From the NCBI RefSeq assembly GCF_017591425.1, contig NW_024465796.1, forward strand, positions 124,001-188,000: DNA of 64,000 bases, read 5' to 3'. A program made the translations under genes and the position numbers. Shown here piece by piece: positions 34,938 through 46,888 of this stretch. The stretch comes from Ochotona curzoniae (taxonomy: Eukaryota; Chordata; Mammalia; Lagomorpha; Ochotonidae). Below the pieces are notes generated by a model. The model saw only the letters and a list, made by a program, of their open reading frames with translations. It made no database searches and was not told where the DNA came from. Positions within the stretch are counted from its first letter, which is position 1; each line of letters starts with the position of its first letter.

Positions 34938-36976
34938 ATATACATAGATGGCTTGTATGAGTTAATGAATCAATTGTATGAGCTGATCAATTGCCAAGAG
35001 CACACACTGCAGCTCATTGATGTTTTTGCTAATTTGCACTGTGTATTAACTTCACTTATGATTAACTTCACTTCAGATTAACTGTAACTGATGCTGTGAG
35101 TATATGTGGTCACAACAAACTCACTGCCTGCTGAGAAAGGACACTGAGTAGCCTGTGACATGGGTAAAAGATCAGCTCTTGAGAAGTGACCATGGCACAT
35201 TTTTATGCTGCTAAATTATTTGAACGAGTAGGGAAATCTGGCTCATGAAACCCTTACAGAGCCCTAAGGAAATATTTTTGTGAAAGAAGGGATGCATGTT
35301 GCTGAGCTTCACTAGAGAGAGGGCATCTTATCAGTTAAGGCTGTAACTGAAGCTCCTGTGAGTGAAACCTCACCACTCTAACACTGCTACTCATGTACCT
35401 TGTATGTAATTTCCTTTCCTTTCGTAAAGAAAGATGACTTAGGAGAATGGCAACAAAATCCTAGCTGATAATGAAGTCCATCCATCTGTCACCCAATCCT
35501 AGGGAAAATGCTGGCTGGGATCCTGGCTTCAGCTGCTGCCAGGGGCACTGGACATGCACTACCCTCATCCTGCTATCTAGTGGTCAGGTGTCAGCACACC
35601 CTTCTCCCTACACCTTTAACTCCAATGTTGATGATGCTGATAGCCTCCTAGTGACAAACCTGATCACCCCACAACTTTGTTCAAGGAAAGGAGACATTTT
35701 TAAGCTAAGATGGAACTTCTTTGGATCACATCCCCACAGTTCTTTTCTTTAAAGCAAACTTAGCCATACACATTTCATTAAAGAAAATCAATTGGGAAAT
35801 TGGGTTTTCAGCATTCCTGCAAATGCACGGACCTAATAATGACTGTGGACTGTGTTAGCAAGCTCCTTCTTGCATTCTGCTTATTCTACCAAAGTGAGCA
35901 TCCAAAAACATAAGATCCACTATGTTACCTGTTTCTTAAACTCCTTCAGCAGCATATTATTGCTTTTGTGTTGAATGTTCAAGTTGCTGAGCACAAAGAC
36001 AAAAGCTCCTCCCAAATGAAATGTGACTTCAGCCCACACTGGGTTCATTCTGCCCTCTAGCACTGGCATGAGGAGCAAATACTTATCACCCAGGAGTGCT
36101 GTAAGATGACAACACAGCCAACTGTAAACCCCCTCAACTGACAAGGATCACTTGTCCTAGTCCTCGCTTAAAATGGACAAGGCAAATGAACCATTATCTA
36201 GTTGCTTATAAGGATACTAATGCCACATATGTGGACTCCAGTACATAAATTTCCCCAACAGTCACAGTATCTGCTGTCGATCACACTGCTGTTACAGGTC
36301 AGGCTTTGGACTTATGACTGGCAGATAAAACGAGGACAGTTGTGGCAGGAATCCAGTTTAGCGCATTGGTGTTACACTTTTTCCAGGATTGTCTTCCTCC
36401 TTCAAAATCTATCTAATCTACAATGCAGCCTCACAAGTTCAAAGTGAATCTCACCTTTTCTTTCCAAGTAACCTTCTTACAGATGTTTGCTCCATGGACA
36501 AGCACTTGCTGAGTGAATAGATGCATCAAACAATAAACAGCTTTTGTAATTCTAATGAATCAAGTAAAATCAATATGAACTCCATTGGAAAAAATTCAGA
36601 AAGCTAAGAGGTTAAAAAAAAAACAAACAATACATACCTATCTTTAATTTTTTTTTTTTAATAGAACCCTGAGACAGAGCCACCTGGAGTACATTTCATG
36701 CTGGTGGCAGCCAAATGGCTAATGCCCAAGGGTTTATAAATACTTGACATCCAATCTGAACTCTGAATTTGAGTTAAGTTTTCTAAAATCATCAAGTGCC
36801 TACTTAACATTTTAAAGAACCTTGGTCCTGCTGCTGGGGTGCAGGTGTGAGAGATGTGGGAGACACAAAACTGGTTTGGCGAAAAATGGACAGTAATGTT
36901 AAATTCTGAGAAAACCATTGTTTTAGAGTGAAATTGTGGTAATGACCAGCAGACAAAAGTCTTGGAGGCACTCCTG
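34938..36976. other. Unique sequence, no gene seen
   Basis: Contains a small 16-bp tandem repeat at 35045-35092. A 74-codon minus-strand frame at 35920-36144 has no recognised domain. Confidence 0.45.
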
Positions 36977-36995
36977 AAATAATTACATCCTAATT

Positions 36996-37310
36996 GGGCC
37001 CAGCACAGTGGCGCAGTGGTTAAGGTCCTCCCTTTGCACCGAGATCCCATATGGGCGCCGGTTCTAATCCCGGCATCCCCACTTTTCATCCAGCTCCCTG
37101 CCTGTGGCCCGGGAAAGCAGTCCAGGATGGCCCAAAGCTTTGGGACCCTGCACCCGCATGGGAGACCCCGAAGAGGCTCCTGGCTTCGGATTGGCACAGC
37201 ATAGGCCACTGCGCTCACTTGGGTGGTGGCTCATCGGAAAGAAGATCTTCCTCTCTGTCTTTCCTCTCTGTATATCCACCTTTCTAATAAAAATAAAATT
37301 AATCTTAAAA
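36996..37310 (+). mobile_element. Young C-SINE with perfect 19-bp TSD
   Basis: 'gggcccagcacagtggcgca' head variant shared with the copy at 32240, full body, tail 'ataaaaataaaattaatc'. TSD aaataattacatcctaatt at 36977-36995 and 37311-37329, exact. Confidence 0.98.
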
Positions 37311-37329
37311 AAATAATTACATCCTAATT

Positions 37330-38278
37330 AATGTTGAATTAGACTTTCGATTGTGAGCTGCATCCCAGGTGTTTCTCCTCAGCTCAGAAATACCCAGTTC
37401 TCACCCACTGGTTTCACAGGTGCTACTCAGCACTGTCTCAGTTCTGGTTTTGAGTCGTGAGCTCAAAGCTTCCAAGTCACAAAGAGCCAGTGTTGAAAAC
37501 TCATTAACTCCACTACCTCAGATTTAAACATAGTGATTGGATTCTTGAGTGGCCTGACACTCAGGGGTGTTTTGATGACTGGCCTGTCTCCCCAGGAACA
37601 GGGGCACTGTGCTGAAGCATCCAAAAACCAGCTGGGTTGCCAGCTGGTCATGGGCTACCTGCTTCTCAGCCTGTGAATGCTTCAGAATGAATCTTTAAAC
37701 CAGCAGATAATTGTTTTCATGCTACAATTATCCAAGCACTGTTTTACAAATCTTGCTTGATGAATGATCTTAAAGGATGCATTTATCCCAGCTCCTCTCC
37801 TCACAAGCAGCTGGGATGCCCATGTGCTTCTTTTAACTTTCTCCACCCTCTGGTCCCTGCCCACACTTGAACTCACTTCAAGCTGTTCTTGCTTGTTCCA
37901 GTCTCTCCTTCTCACAGGAACAAACTATTGTTTTCAGTCAGTATCCATCAGGTTTCTGCAAACAGAACCGGCCTCTGATATTATGGAGCAATATCACAAA
38001 TGATGCATGAGTGACTAGAATCGAGGAATAGCAAATAAAGCCACCACCTGCAATGTTAGTATCCTATGTGGAGACAGGCTGAATGTTTGATTTCCTGCCA
38101 TTCATCTCACTGTGACTTTTTCGATAGCCACTTTCACTGGATGCCTCCTGCTGCCCCATGCATTTTCAAGCAATGAATGCACCTTCTAATATGGCAGTGT
38201 CATGCCCATCCCGTGGAAGAGATCTCCTTTCCGTATCAGTCTCACTTGTGGCATCAAAACCCTCATGTTATCTCCCCA
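37330..38278. other. Unique sequence, no gene seen
   Basis: No recognised element. Confidence 0.45.
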
Positions 38279-38590
38279 TTTTTTTAAATTAAGGACTTAT
38301 TTGTTTGAAATGAAAAGTTATAGAAATAAAGGGGAAATAAATATGGAGAGAAAGAATTCAACCTGCTGATTCTCTCTTTTAATGGTGACAGAACCCGAAT
38401 CAAAGAGACTGGTACACCATCTGGGTCAGGAACATGGGTTGAGAGACCCAAGCACTTGGGCCACCCACAGCTACCTTCTCAGGCATATCTGCACAGAGAT
38501 GAATCCGAAGTACAAGACCAGGATTTGAATCATAAGGGGTGCAGACATCTCAGCTGGTGGCTTAACCTACTATGCCATATCACTAGCCCT
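38279..38590 (-). mobile_element. Rabbit-type C-SINE
   Basis: Reverse tail 'cttatttgtttgaaatgaaa', body 'caagcacttgggccacccac' and head 'ctcagctggtggcttaacct' 'actatgccatatcactagccc'. Confidence 0.85.
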
Positions 38591-39136
38591 GTTTCTTGTT
38601 CCCTCTTTAGGAAACTCCAGCCTGGACCAGTTGTCATCTTCTAATGTCAGTCACATCTGTACATAGGCTTAACCCAGGGTCGCCATCATGCTGAGCCCTC
38701 CCTCTGAGATTCACATGGTGCTCCTGTTCTCCTTCCTAATGCTCCATGCCCAGAGGCACCTCAGTCTCAACTATGAACAATTTTTTACCTCCTATACCCT
38801 GCCAGCTCTACTGCTTTTTCTCTGTTGCTCCACATTTTTTTTTATGAATCCCCTATAGCTCTTTCCCATTAGTCAATATATGTCTCTTCCCTCCTACTTG
38901 CTTCATAGCTTCACCTTTCTTTGCCCGTCTACCTAAAAGTGCCTAATCTCTATTAATGACATTGTCCTGAGATTCTGGCCCCTTTCCCCCTCACCACAGT
39001 ATTGCTCAGTCAGGCTCTCTTCTCTCTGCCTCTCTGAAATTTCACATTTCCCCAGGCTGCTCCAAAGACATCTTACTTCATGTTGCCCCTACATTGTCAC
39101 ACACAATTCTTGGTTGTTGTTGTTTTAATGCATAGA

Positions 39137-39189
39137 TACATATACACACACAAACACACACATACACACACACGCATATGTGTGTGTAT
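39137..39189. repeat. CA/TG microsatellite with dyad symmetry
   Basis: CA units (with AA and TA breaks) change to TG units across a central catatg, giving an imperfect hairpin. Confidence 0.9.
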
Positions 39190-39198
39190 ATCTATATA

Positions 39199-39498
39199 TT
39201 TTTTTTATATTTTACTTTTTTGAGACAGAAAGCATAGAGGAGAGGTCTTCTACTCCTGTCTCACTCCTTAAATTGCTGCAATAGCCAGAGCTGAGCCCAG
39301 TCTAAACTGGTAGCTGGGAACTTCTGCATTTTCAACATGGGTGCAGGGCCCCAAAACCTGGCCGGCCTACAATGGTTTCCTGACTGTAATCTAAGTGCTT
39401 GGTCAGAAGTGGATCAGCCAAGACCTGAACCCAGACCCATAATGGACTCTAACACTATAGCAGGAGAATTAGCCTGATATGCCACCACACCAGACCCT
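39199..39498 (-). mobile_element. C-SINE, diverged
   Basis: 'gctgcaatagccagagctga' 'gcccagtc', 'caacatgggtgcagggcccc', and head 'gatatgccaccacaccagac'. Confidence 0.85.
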
Positions 39499-41934
39499 GG
39501 TAGTTTTACTTTATGAATATCCTTTTCCCCATCCACAGCTCCACTAAAACCATTTCTAGAAGTATGAGAGGAAGAGTGGATGTGCAGCTGGTCACCTGGA
39601 CAGCTCATAGTCCTCAGCTAGATTTCCTGTCCTCTGCTCAGGCAAGCCAGTTTGCAACTCACATCATCTCCTCCTGCTCTCTCAAGTGCATCTCGGGGGA
39701 CATTGCCAGTGTTCACAATAATGCTCATTTTCTGTAGCCCTCCACAGGTAAGCGGATGTTTCCCAACTTGAATGTCAGAATCCTAAATCATTACCTCTGC
39801 ACCAGAAAAGAAGCAAACAAATGAGTGTTTTAGATGATAATCCAATACCACTTATTCCCAAGTTCTAGTTTATTTCTTATTTTTAAGATGTAATTATTTG
39901 TTAAAGATATATTTATTTGAAAGACAGATGAAATATGAACATAAGCAAACCACCAGCATGTGCATGATGGAGAGGGACTTACTGTAAGGCTGTTACTCCA
40001 AATGACAGGGAAATCAATAGCACATGCACGGACCAACTGAAAGTTCTGTGGAATAACTTTCTGGGTTTCAGCGGACGTGCCTTCCACCGCTCATTTTTCT
40101 ATCACATCTATTTTTTAAAAAAACCATTGTCTTCATTTAACTCTCTGCGAGTAGCTATCTAACTCTAGCTCAGATTTATCAGTCACCAGGGAATAGTTGG
40201 CTCAGATTGTTGCTTGAAAATATTGTTTGGAAGGGGTTTCTAAATACAGGGAGCAAAATGCATTTTTTCTAGTTTTACAATAGATCTAGTTGAACAATAT
40301 TTAAGAATTAATTACAGTCTCACAAATGTGTTCCACACAATGTTACTCTTCAGTAACCATTTCCTTTTCTAGAAAAAAGAAAAGATCCAATGTTGTAACA
40401 GCCTATTTTATTGAAACATTTGACTAATGGCAGGTGAATTAATGTAGCAGCAGCACACCGAGCTTCTGCAAGTTTGGTTATGTCATGGTACAGGTATCTT
40501 TTAACTGGATGCTGACACTGACAAGATGCCGTGCCTTTCAGGATGCAAAAGCATCTCAAAATAAGCTACAATGATTGACATGTCCTTGGGTCTGCCAAGT
40601 TTCTTAGTTCTTGCCATGCCTTTACATTTCTTCCCACCTATATTCCCTCTTATTTTCAGCCTTTCTCACATCATTGAAATTCTTTTTACTCTGGCCCCCA
40701 GCCAAAAGATGGGGTTTACCATCTTTCCTAGTGTTGCAAAATTCTTTGTGTCATGTATTCACAGATGCAATAATAATAAAAAAGAATGGCTAAAATACAA
40801 ATAACTTGTTAAAAATGGATGACAGAGAGGGTTCATTTTTTGTTTTCAGTTTGTGTGTGATCAATCAATGTCACATTTGTGACAATGATGATGATGATAA
40901 ACTCAGAAAATAAATTGGAATTTAAATATATCTGATTTAAGTTTTTAATTCATTGATTTTGATTTATTGAGACTGTGGACAAGTTGGCAAACTCTCTGAG
41001 GAAGAGTGGTTGTTTTTTAAATCCAATTCATGACATAACACATTCTTAGAGCTGTTGTGAGAAGCACACATTTTATGTGCTCTATCAAGTCACTTCTATG
41101 ACACTTGTTACTTTCCTTTCCTACACGGTAAAGTTTTTATCACGGGAGGAAGAGAAACTTCACCCAAACTACCGTATTCTGCTACAGTGTTCTCAGTAGC
41201 AGACACACGACCTCTGTAACCTTTGCATATACAGGCAGGCAGGTGGACCCAAAACTTGAACTATCTCACTGATGGCATCAGCCACAACCCATGACATCTC
41301 AAAGCCTGTGTCACAAAGGTCAACCACAGACAGACACAGCCATTGCTGACTGAAAGCCACAAGCCAAAAGTCAACTTTCTCTACCTGCTTGTTCGGTGGC
41401 TTATCAAGTTCCCCAGAAGTCTGGTAAATGTAGAATCTAACCCCAGCAAGACTTAGGCTTGTTGTGCTTTATATATGCATATATATAATTAATTAGCTGA
41501 AGGGTTCACAGTGTTCTTGCTATCAGAACTGGTGTGATCAACTCAGAAAATCACCTTTGTGATCTGGTAAGGGGAAATATTTTCTTTGACTTTATTCATG
41601 GGCTGTAATTGTTGCCTTCAGCCATCCTGAAAGAATAGTGCTTATGAGTGCCAGAAACAGTGATTATGAGTGAATCAGCCACTAGAGGAAATATGCCTTT
41701 TTTTATGAATGATTGTTGGGAATAACTCAAAAAGCTACAAAAGGTGAAATAAATATCTTATCATGAGAAAAAAGTTTACTTTATCAAGATTTATTGATCT
41801 TGTGTTTTGACATTAGAATGCTGCACGTTACATGATTCTCTATGCCTATGATGTCAGGACACACTTAGAAAACAGAATGATGCGTTTTTTTTGTTTTTGT
41901 TTCTGTTTTTTTTTTTTTTTACTGTTGTTGAAGG
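39499..41934. other. Mostly unique sequence
   Basis: A C-SINE-like tail ('aaagatatatttatttgaaa' 'gacaga') lies near 39903-39930. A GAT triplet run lies near 40888, and an AT-rich palindrome at 41469-41486. No gene seen. Confidence 0.4.
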
Positions 41935-42058
41935 GCTAAATTATTACAATATTGGAGAAAATCATGTGTGTGTCTGTGGGGGGGTGGAGCATTTAGAAGG
42001 GGAAATACCTGAGCCTAAGTAACCACATCATGACAAATAAAGATTAAAACATTAATTT
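41935..42058 (+). mobile_element. Possible LINE-1 3' UTR end
   Basis: A G-rich run ('gtgggggggtggagcattta') then 'ggggaaatacctgagcctaa' and an A/T-rich end resemble the 3' ends at 7200-7286 and 62330-62440. Confidence 0.42.
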
Positions 42059-42060
42059 TA

Positions 42061-42320
42061 CTTAAAAGGCATAGTTACAGAAAGAAGGAAAGACAGATCT
42101 TTACTCTTCAAAAGGCTGCAATGGCCAAAGCCGAGCCAATCCAAAGCCAGTGTTTTCGGAGACCTGAGGACTTGAACTTTCCTCCGCTATTTTCCATTGC
42201 CATCAGCAGGGAGTTGGGTCAGAAGTATAGCATCCCGGACAAGAACCAAGAACCATTATCCTAATGGGATGCTATCATGGCAGCTGAGTCTTAGACTACT
42301 AATCTACAGTACCTGTTTCC
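42061..42320 (-). mobile_element. Rabbit-type C-SINE, diverged
   Basis: 'aggcatagttacagaaagaa' tail side, 'ggctgcaatggccaaagccg' 'agccaatccaaagcc' body, 'ggcagctgagtcttagacta' head. Confidence 0.78.
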
Positions 42321-42349
42321 CCCTCCCACACACCACCTAAAGAGGAATT

Positions 42350-42412
42350 TATCCAACATATGCTGAGAACTTACTATGTGCTTAGACCTGGAGATACAAT
42401 GCAAAATGAATG
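42350..42412 (+). mobile_element. Possible MIR/L2-class relic
   Basis: 'gctgagaacttactatgtgc' 'ttagacctggagatacaatg' resembles the widespread ttattgagcacctactatgtgccaggcac segment. Confidence 0.4.
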
Positions 42413-43259
42413 AATTCTACTTTACTCATGTGATCACCCTGGTTTTCCAGTTCTTTTTCACTGCCTTGTGCTTTATCTAAATCCTTGTGTCTTCTTACCT
42501 GAACTGATAATGCTGTCTTCTGTTGGAAATTCTGGTAACTTTCCCCATGCCATGGAAGCATTCCTGAAGGCTCCAGAAGAAACCTCAAGACAGTTTCCAG
42601 CTTCCAGCTCTTAGCTTCATCCATGGCCTAGTCTTGGCCATTGTGGGCATTTGGGACTGGAACCTCCTTGATAGCATTTATTAAGTAGAGGATCAACAAA
42701 GTTGCTGAGTTCACATTACATGGCTAATAGCTCCCAAATGACAGTCACTCAACACTGGTTTTAATTGGGTCTGAAAGTTACCCAACCCCAGTGAGCTTCA
42801 TGTGCTCTAACGCCTGTACTTAGTGAGGTTCTCTCATCTCATGTCTTAGCTGCTATCTGCAAAACACAGACTCCACAGGTATTGAAACCGAGTGCAATAG
42901 AGGGAGAAAGGGAGACTAGGAAATACTGGTGGGCTCTTCACCATACCAGCCTTTAGGGGAGAATGGATACATCCCAATGTCTCATTTACCAGGAGCAACC
43001 ACAAGGCCCTGTCTACCTGACAGGAGATGGAGGAAACATAGAAGAATAAATGAAGCAGCCCACCACTATTGTTGTCTTTGGTGCTTAGTGTGATAACTTT
43101 TCTTTCAAATATTTTAGATGATCTTCTATTATTCGACCTAATGGACGCAATGAGCTCTGATCTAAGAGAGCTAACTAGAGAACAGAGAACCTGATGCACA
43201 GAGTCCCCTTTATTTTGTAAATATTATGTGTAATAATATTATTAGTTTATTTTTCCATG
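42413..43259. other. Unique sequence, no gene seen
   Basis: A 117-codon minus-strand frame (42846-43199) has no recognised domain and low-complexity Ser/Leu content. Confidence 0.45.
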
Positions 43260-43482
43260 TTTGGGTCCCTGTTATTGACCTGGGTGACCTGTGTGCAGTT
43301 TATGGCTCTTGCCTTGAGCATGGTTCAGCCCCAGACATAAGAGCTTTTTGGGTAGTAAGCCAGTGTATGAAGATCTATACTTCTGTTTCTGTCTCTCTCC
43401 TTTCCCTCACTCCTCATCCCCTCTCCTCCCTCCATGTTTCTCCCTCTCTTTAAGTCGGCCCATCTTTCAAACAAGTAAACAT
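43260..43482 (+). mobile_element. Older C-SINE 3' half
   Basis: 'gggtagtaagccagtgtatg' 'aagatct', a CT-rich segment, then 'catctttcaaacaagtaaac'. Confidence 0.65.
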
Positions 43483-44599
43483 TGAGAAACAGAATACTTT
43501 GGGTCCTGCCTAAAATAGAAAATACTTGTAATCATACTTGTTCAAATGTGCAGTATGTTGCCAACAGAAACTTATAGAATTAAGGAAGGAAAGAAAAGAG
43601 GAATGACATGTTTGCAGGGGGATATGAAAGCGAGGTTCCAAAGTGTTTTATAATTCAAATAACACAGGAAGAAACTCTTAAGTCCCCATTCAGGTGCAAT
43701 TCCAGGCTCCAGAAAAAGGCTGTTTAGTCTTTCCTGACCACAGTTAACTTCTTTGTGAATTTATCACCCCTTTTACTTGTTTACCAGAAGTGTTAGGAAC
43801 ACAGGATGTACCTTTTTCCTGCTTCCAAATCAATTTGGCTTTGCCTTTTCCATCTGTTGTGTTGTGTTAGTCTGCACAGCCAGCTGGAGGCACAGGAAGC
43901 TGAGGCAATTAAAGCCTGTTCAATTGACTGCTCCTTCCCCTGATGTTTGAATCAACCTTTAACTTAATATCTGCCTCATTTGAGATTCTAATGTTTTAGC
44001 TGCCAGCTGCACTTTCCACTTCATATGAACTTTGGTCTATTCCAATTTTCCACTTCTCTGCCTCTAATCCCATGGTTACAAATGCGATCCCCAGCTATAC
44101 TAATCTCTCTGATTTGCTGGCAGTAAAGACATCAATATTTCAAAATGTCATGTGTTTTATATATTAACTACGACGTGCATACAAAGACAGAAGGCACTGT
44201 GTCTTCTGCTAAATTTCCAAAGCCATGGTGATGGCTCCCCGATAAGTTACTGTTGGTTGTTGACAGGTCTTTGGCCATACCTGAGAGTTTGAGACATGGC
44301 AGAGACTGAATCATTAAAATTACCAGCATTGCATTGACCAAGTTAATTCTGAATACAAACCCCAGAAACCAGGAATCCCAAGGCCTAGCAGGAAGGAGGC
44401 TTTCCCCACTGGCAACACTCATTCCCCATACTCATTTTGTCACCTATGCAACAGTTGTTAATTAAGCACCTCCGCCTCTTGGTGTGAACTATTCCCCAGG
44501 GATTCCAGGACAGGTAAGTCCCAGGCCCTTTTGATGGATTTCTACCTGGTCAAAGTGATAGCTAACTCACTTGCAAACCACCTTTCTGGTAATACTCAT
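43483..44599. other. Unique sequence, no gene seen
   Basis: No recognised element. Confidence 0.45.
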
Positions 44600-44832
44600 C
44601 TTGCAGGGCAGCAGCTCAAGCACTTGGTTTCCAAGAGGCCTTCTTGGAGTCCCCACCCTCTGGTCTCAGTGATATGGTGAGTGTTTCAGCAGGGAAACAC
44701 CCTTTTTTTTCTTTTCTTTCTTTCTTTTCTTTCCTTTTCTTTCCTTTTCTTTTCTTTCTCTTCTCTTTTCTTTCTTTTATTCTTTCTCTCTCTTTCATCT
44801 CTCTTTATTCATCTTTTCAATAAAATAAATTT
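44600..44832 (+). mobile_element. Older C-SINE remnant with expanded pyrimidine tract
   Basis: 'cagcagctcaagcacttggt' 'ttcc' resembles the C-SINE core, and the end 'cttttcaataaaataaattt' is a SINE tail. Between them the normal CT-rich stretch has become a 119-nt almost pure pyrimidine run. Confidence 0.55.
44702..44820. repeat. Polypyrimidine tract
   Basis: TTTTC/TTTCC/CTCTT units, almost without purines on the plus strand. It explains the Lys/Glu/Arg-only minus-strand frame here, which is not a gene. Confidence 0.95.
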
Positions 44833-45029
44833 AGATGCTCTAAGAAGAGACTTTTGGCTTCCCCAATGAGGGAATTCTGCATGTAAGTGATGAAATGTAG
44901 CCAATTTTTGACAGGCAGAGAGCTCTAACTTTAGAGGAAACACAAGCATGAAGAAGTCCAGATGGGCTTCCAAAAGTAACACCCAAACTGGGCATTGAAG
45001 GATGAGTAGGAATCAGGTAAAGGACCATC

Positions 45030-45364
45030 TTTTTCAAAAAAAAGGTTTATTTTTCATTTATGTGAATGTCACAGTTATATAGAGGGCAGGGCAGACAGAG
45101 AGGAAAGAGGTGTGAGTGAGAAAAATCTTCCATTCTCTGGTTGATTCCCCAGTTGGCCACAATGGCCAAGGCTGGTCCAAAACAATGCTGGGAGCAGGAA
45201 CCTCTGGGTCTTTCACATGGCTGCAGAGACCAAAGCACTTGAACCACCCCTTTCTGATTTTCCAAGTGCATTAACAGGGAGCAAGGATGGAAGTGGAACA
45301 GTTAGCCATGAACCATGCCAATGTCACATCCATTGTTTACTTGCTATAGCACAACGCCAGCCCC
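45030..45364 (-). mobile_element. Rabbit-type C-SINE, full length
   Basis: Tail A/T stretch, 'gattccccagttggccacaa' 'tggccaaggctgg', 'cattaacagggagcaaggat', and head ending 'atagcacaacgccagcccct'. Confidence 0.88.
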
Positions 45365-46507
45365 TAAACAATCCGTTACCTTGAACTCTAGATATAAACA
45401 AAAAATAAGGAATTATTTGAGTTTTATTTTTGGACAAATGTACAGAACAGTTAGTTCTGATGGAAAAACCACTGGTTTTAATAAATGAATTTGATGTTCT
45501 CCATCTTATTTAATTTATCCTTATGCTAGTTTTCAACATATATTCAGTTGAGGCCCACCCCATTTTTAAAATCAGGAAACAATGGCACAGTGAAATTAAC
45601 CTTCACTTTGATTATTCACTTAGCAAATTGCTAAAATTAAACCATAAATCTTGACTTCTAAGTTTAGAAAACAGTCAAAATTTCAACTGAATTGCACAGG
45701 TGGCAAGACCAATTGGCATACTTTGTGAGACATAATAATGTGAAAGAAGGAAATATCAGCGTTCATAGGTGGTTATGGAATAAATGGAACTATAGGATAG
45801 AAATCCACCCAGGAGGCAAAAAAGGACCACATTTTAAATGGCAGGAGATAAACAACTGCTTGAAAAGCCCAAGTCATTACTTTTTGATATGACTGAGTTC
45901 TCTTGCTGTGCATTGCCTTTGTCAAAGGATGTTGGTGGATTGGGCAAATATTGATGGGGTGTCTAGGAGATATTGGATCTGAAGCCTTGATGATCACAAG
46001 CCTGCTTTCGTTCAAACCCATGAGAAGCTAGGAAGGCTCCCTCTGTCTCCCCCAGGAAATAGGAAGAAATTCAGAGTCAAAGACAAACCTCAAGCCAGAC
46101 ACAGCCACAGAACATTGACTGACACAGGGTAAACTTGCTCCCCAGGTCCTTCGTGTTGCAGTTGTAGAACCCAGCTTGAGAGTCTGCATCCTAACCTTCC
46201 ATCAAACAGCTAGTTCCACCCTAAGAAACTTCTTCAAGACTCCACAGGCTTCCAACTAAGCCATGCCAACATCTTTGACAAAGGATACCCTGGGACCAAA
46301 CTGTTTAACAAACAAAGCAAATCTTACATAAGTAAAACACTCTGTGACCCAGATTCTATACTTGGCTCACTCCCACCTGCCACTAGGGACTCCTAAAGTC
46401 TCATTACTCCTGACAGGGTACAGAACATTTGGTCAGTAGACCACATGATTTCCCTGTGGAATTGTTTGGTCTGGGTCTGGCAAGGAAATCAGTCAGTAAA
46501 CCTATAG
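45365..46507. other. Unique sequence, no gene seen
   Basis: No recognised element. Confidence 0.45.
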
Positions 46508-46888
46508 GAAAAAAAAAAATATTTTTGTTATTTGAAAGTCAGAGTTAGTGAAGGAGAGGGGGAGACAAAGAGAGGGGAGAGAAGTGAAGAGAGAAAGAGA
46601 GAGGAGAAAAACCTCCCATCCTCTGGTTGACTCCCCAAAGCCAGCCATGAGCCAGGCCAAAGCCATGAGCCAAAACCTTCCAGTCAACTTCCCACTTGGT
46701 TGACAGGGTCCCAGATGTCAGCCTTTCAAGACAATAACTTCCCACTTGGGAGTCAGGGTCTCATACCCTTAGGCCATCTTCTGTTGCTGTCCAGGGCCAT
46801 AAGTAGGGTGCTGCAGCAGAAGCAAAGCAACCAGGACACTAAATGACTGCCATTGTATGGGATGCTGCTATGCCACAACACCATCCCT
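46508..46888 (-). mobile_element. C-SINE with a 50-bp internal duplication
   Basis: Reverse tail (A/T run, 'gttatttgaaagtcagagtt'), purine-rich segment, body and head 'gatgctgctatgccacaaca'. The block beginning aacttcccacttgg occurs at 46686 and again at 46736. Confidence 0.85.

Noticed and set aside
35920..36144. 74-codon minus-strand frame with plausible composition
   Set aside because: Too short, no family recognised, no splice or promoter context.
36658..37218. 186-codon minus-strand open frame
   Set aside because: The first third is antisense of the young SINE at 36996-37310; the rest is unique DNA with no domain.
44616..44798. Lys/Glu/Arg-rich minus-strand frame
   Set aside because: Direct translation of the polypyrimidine tract.
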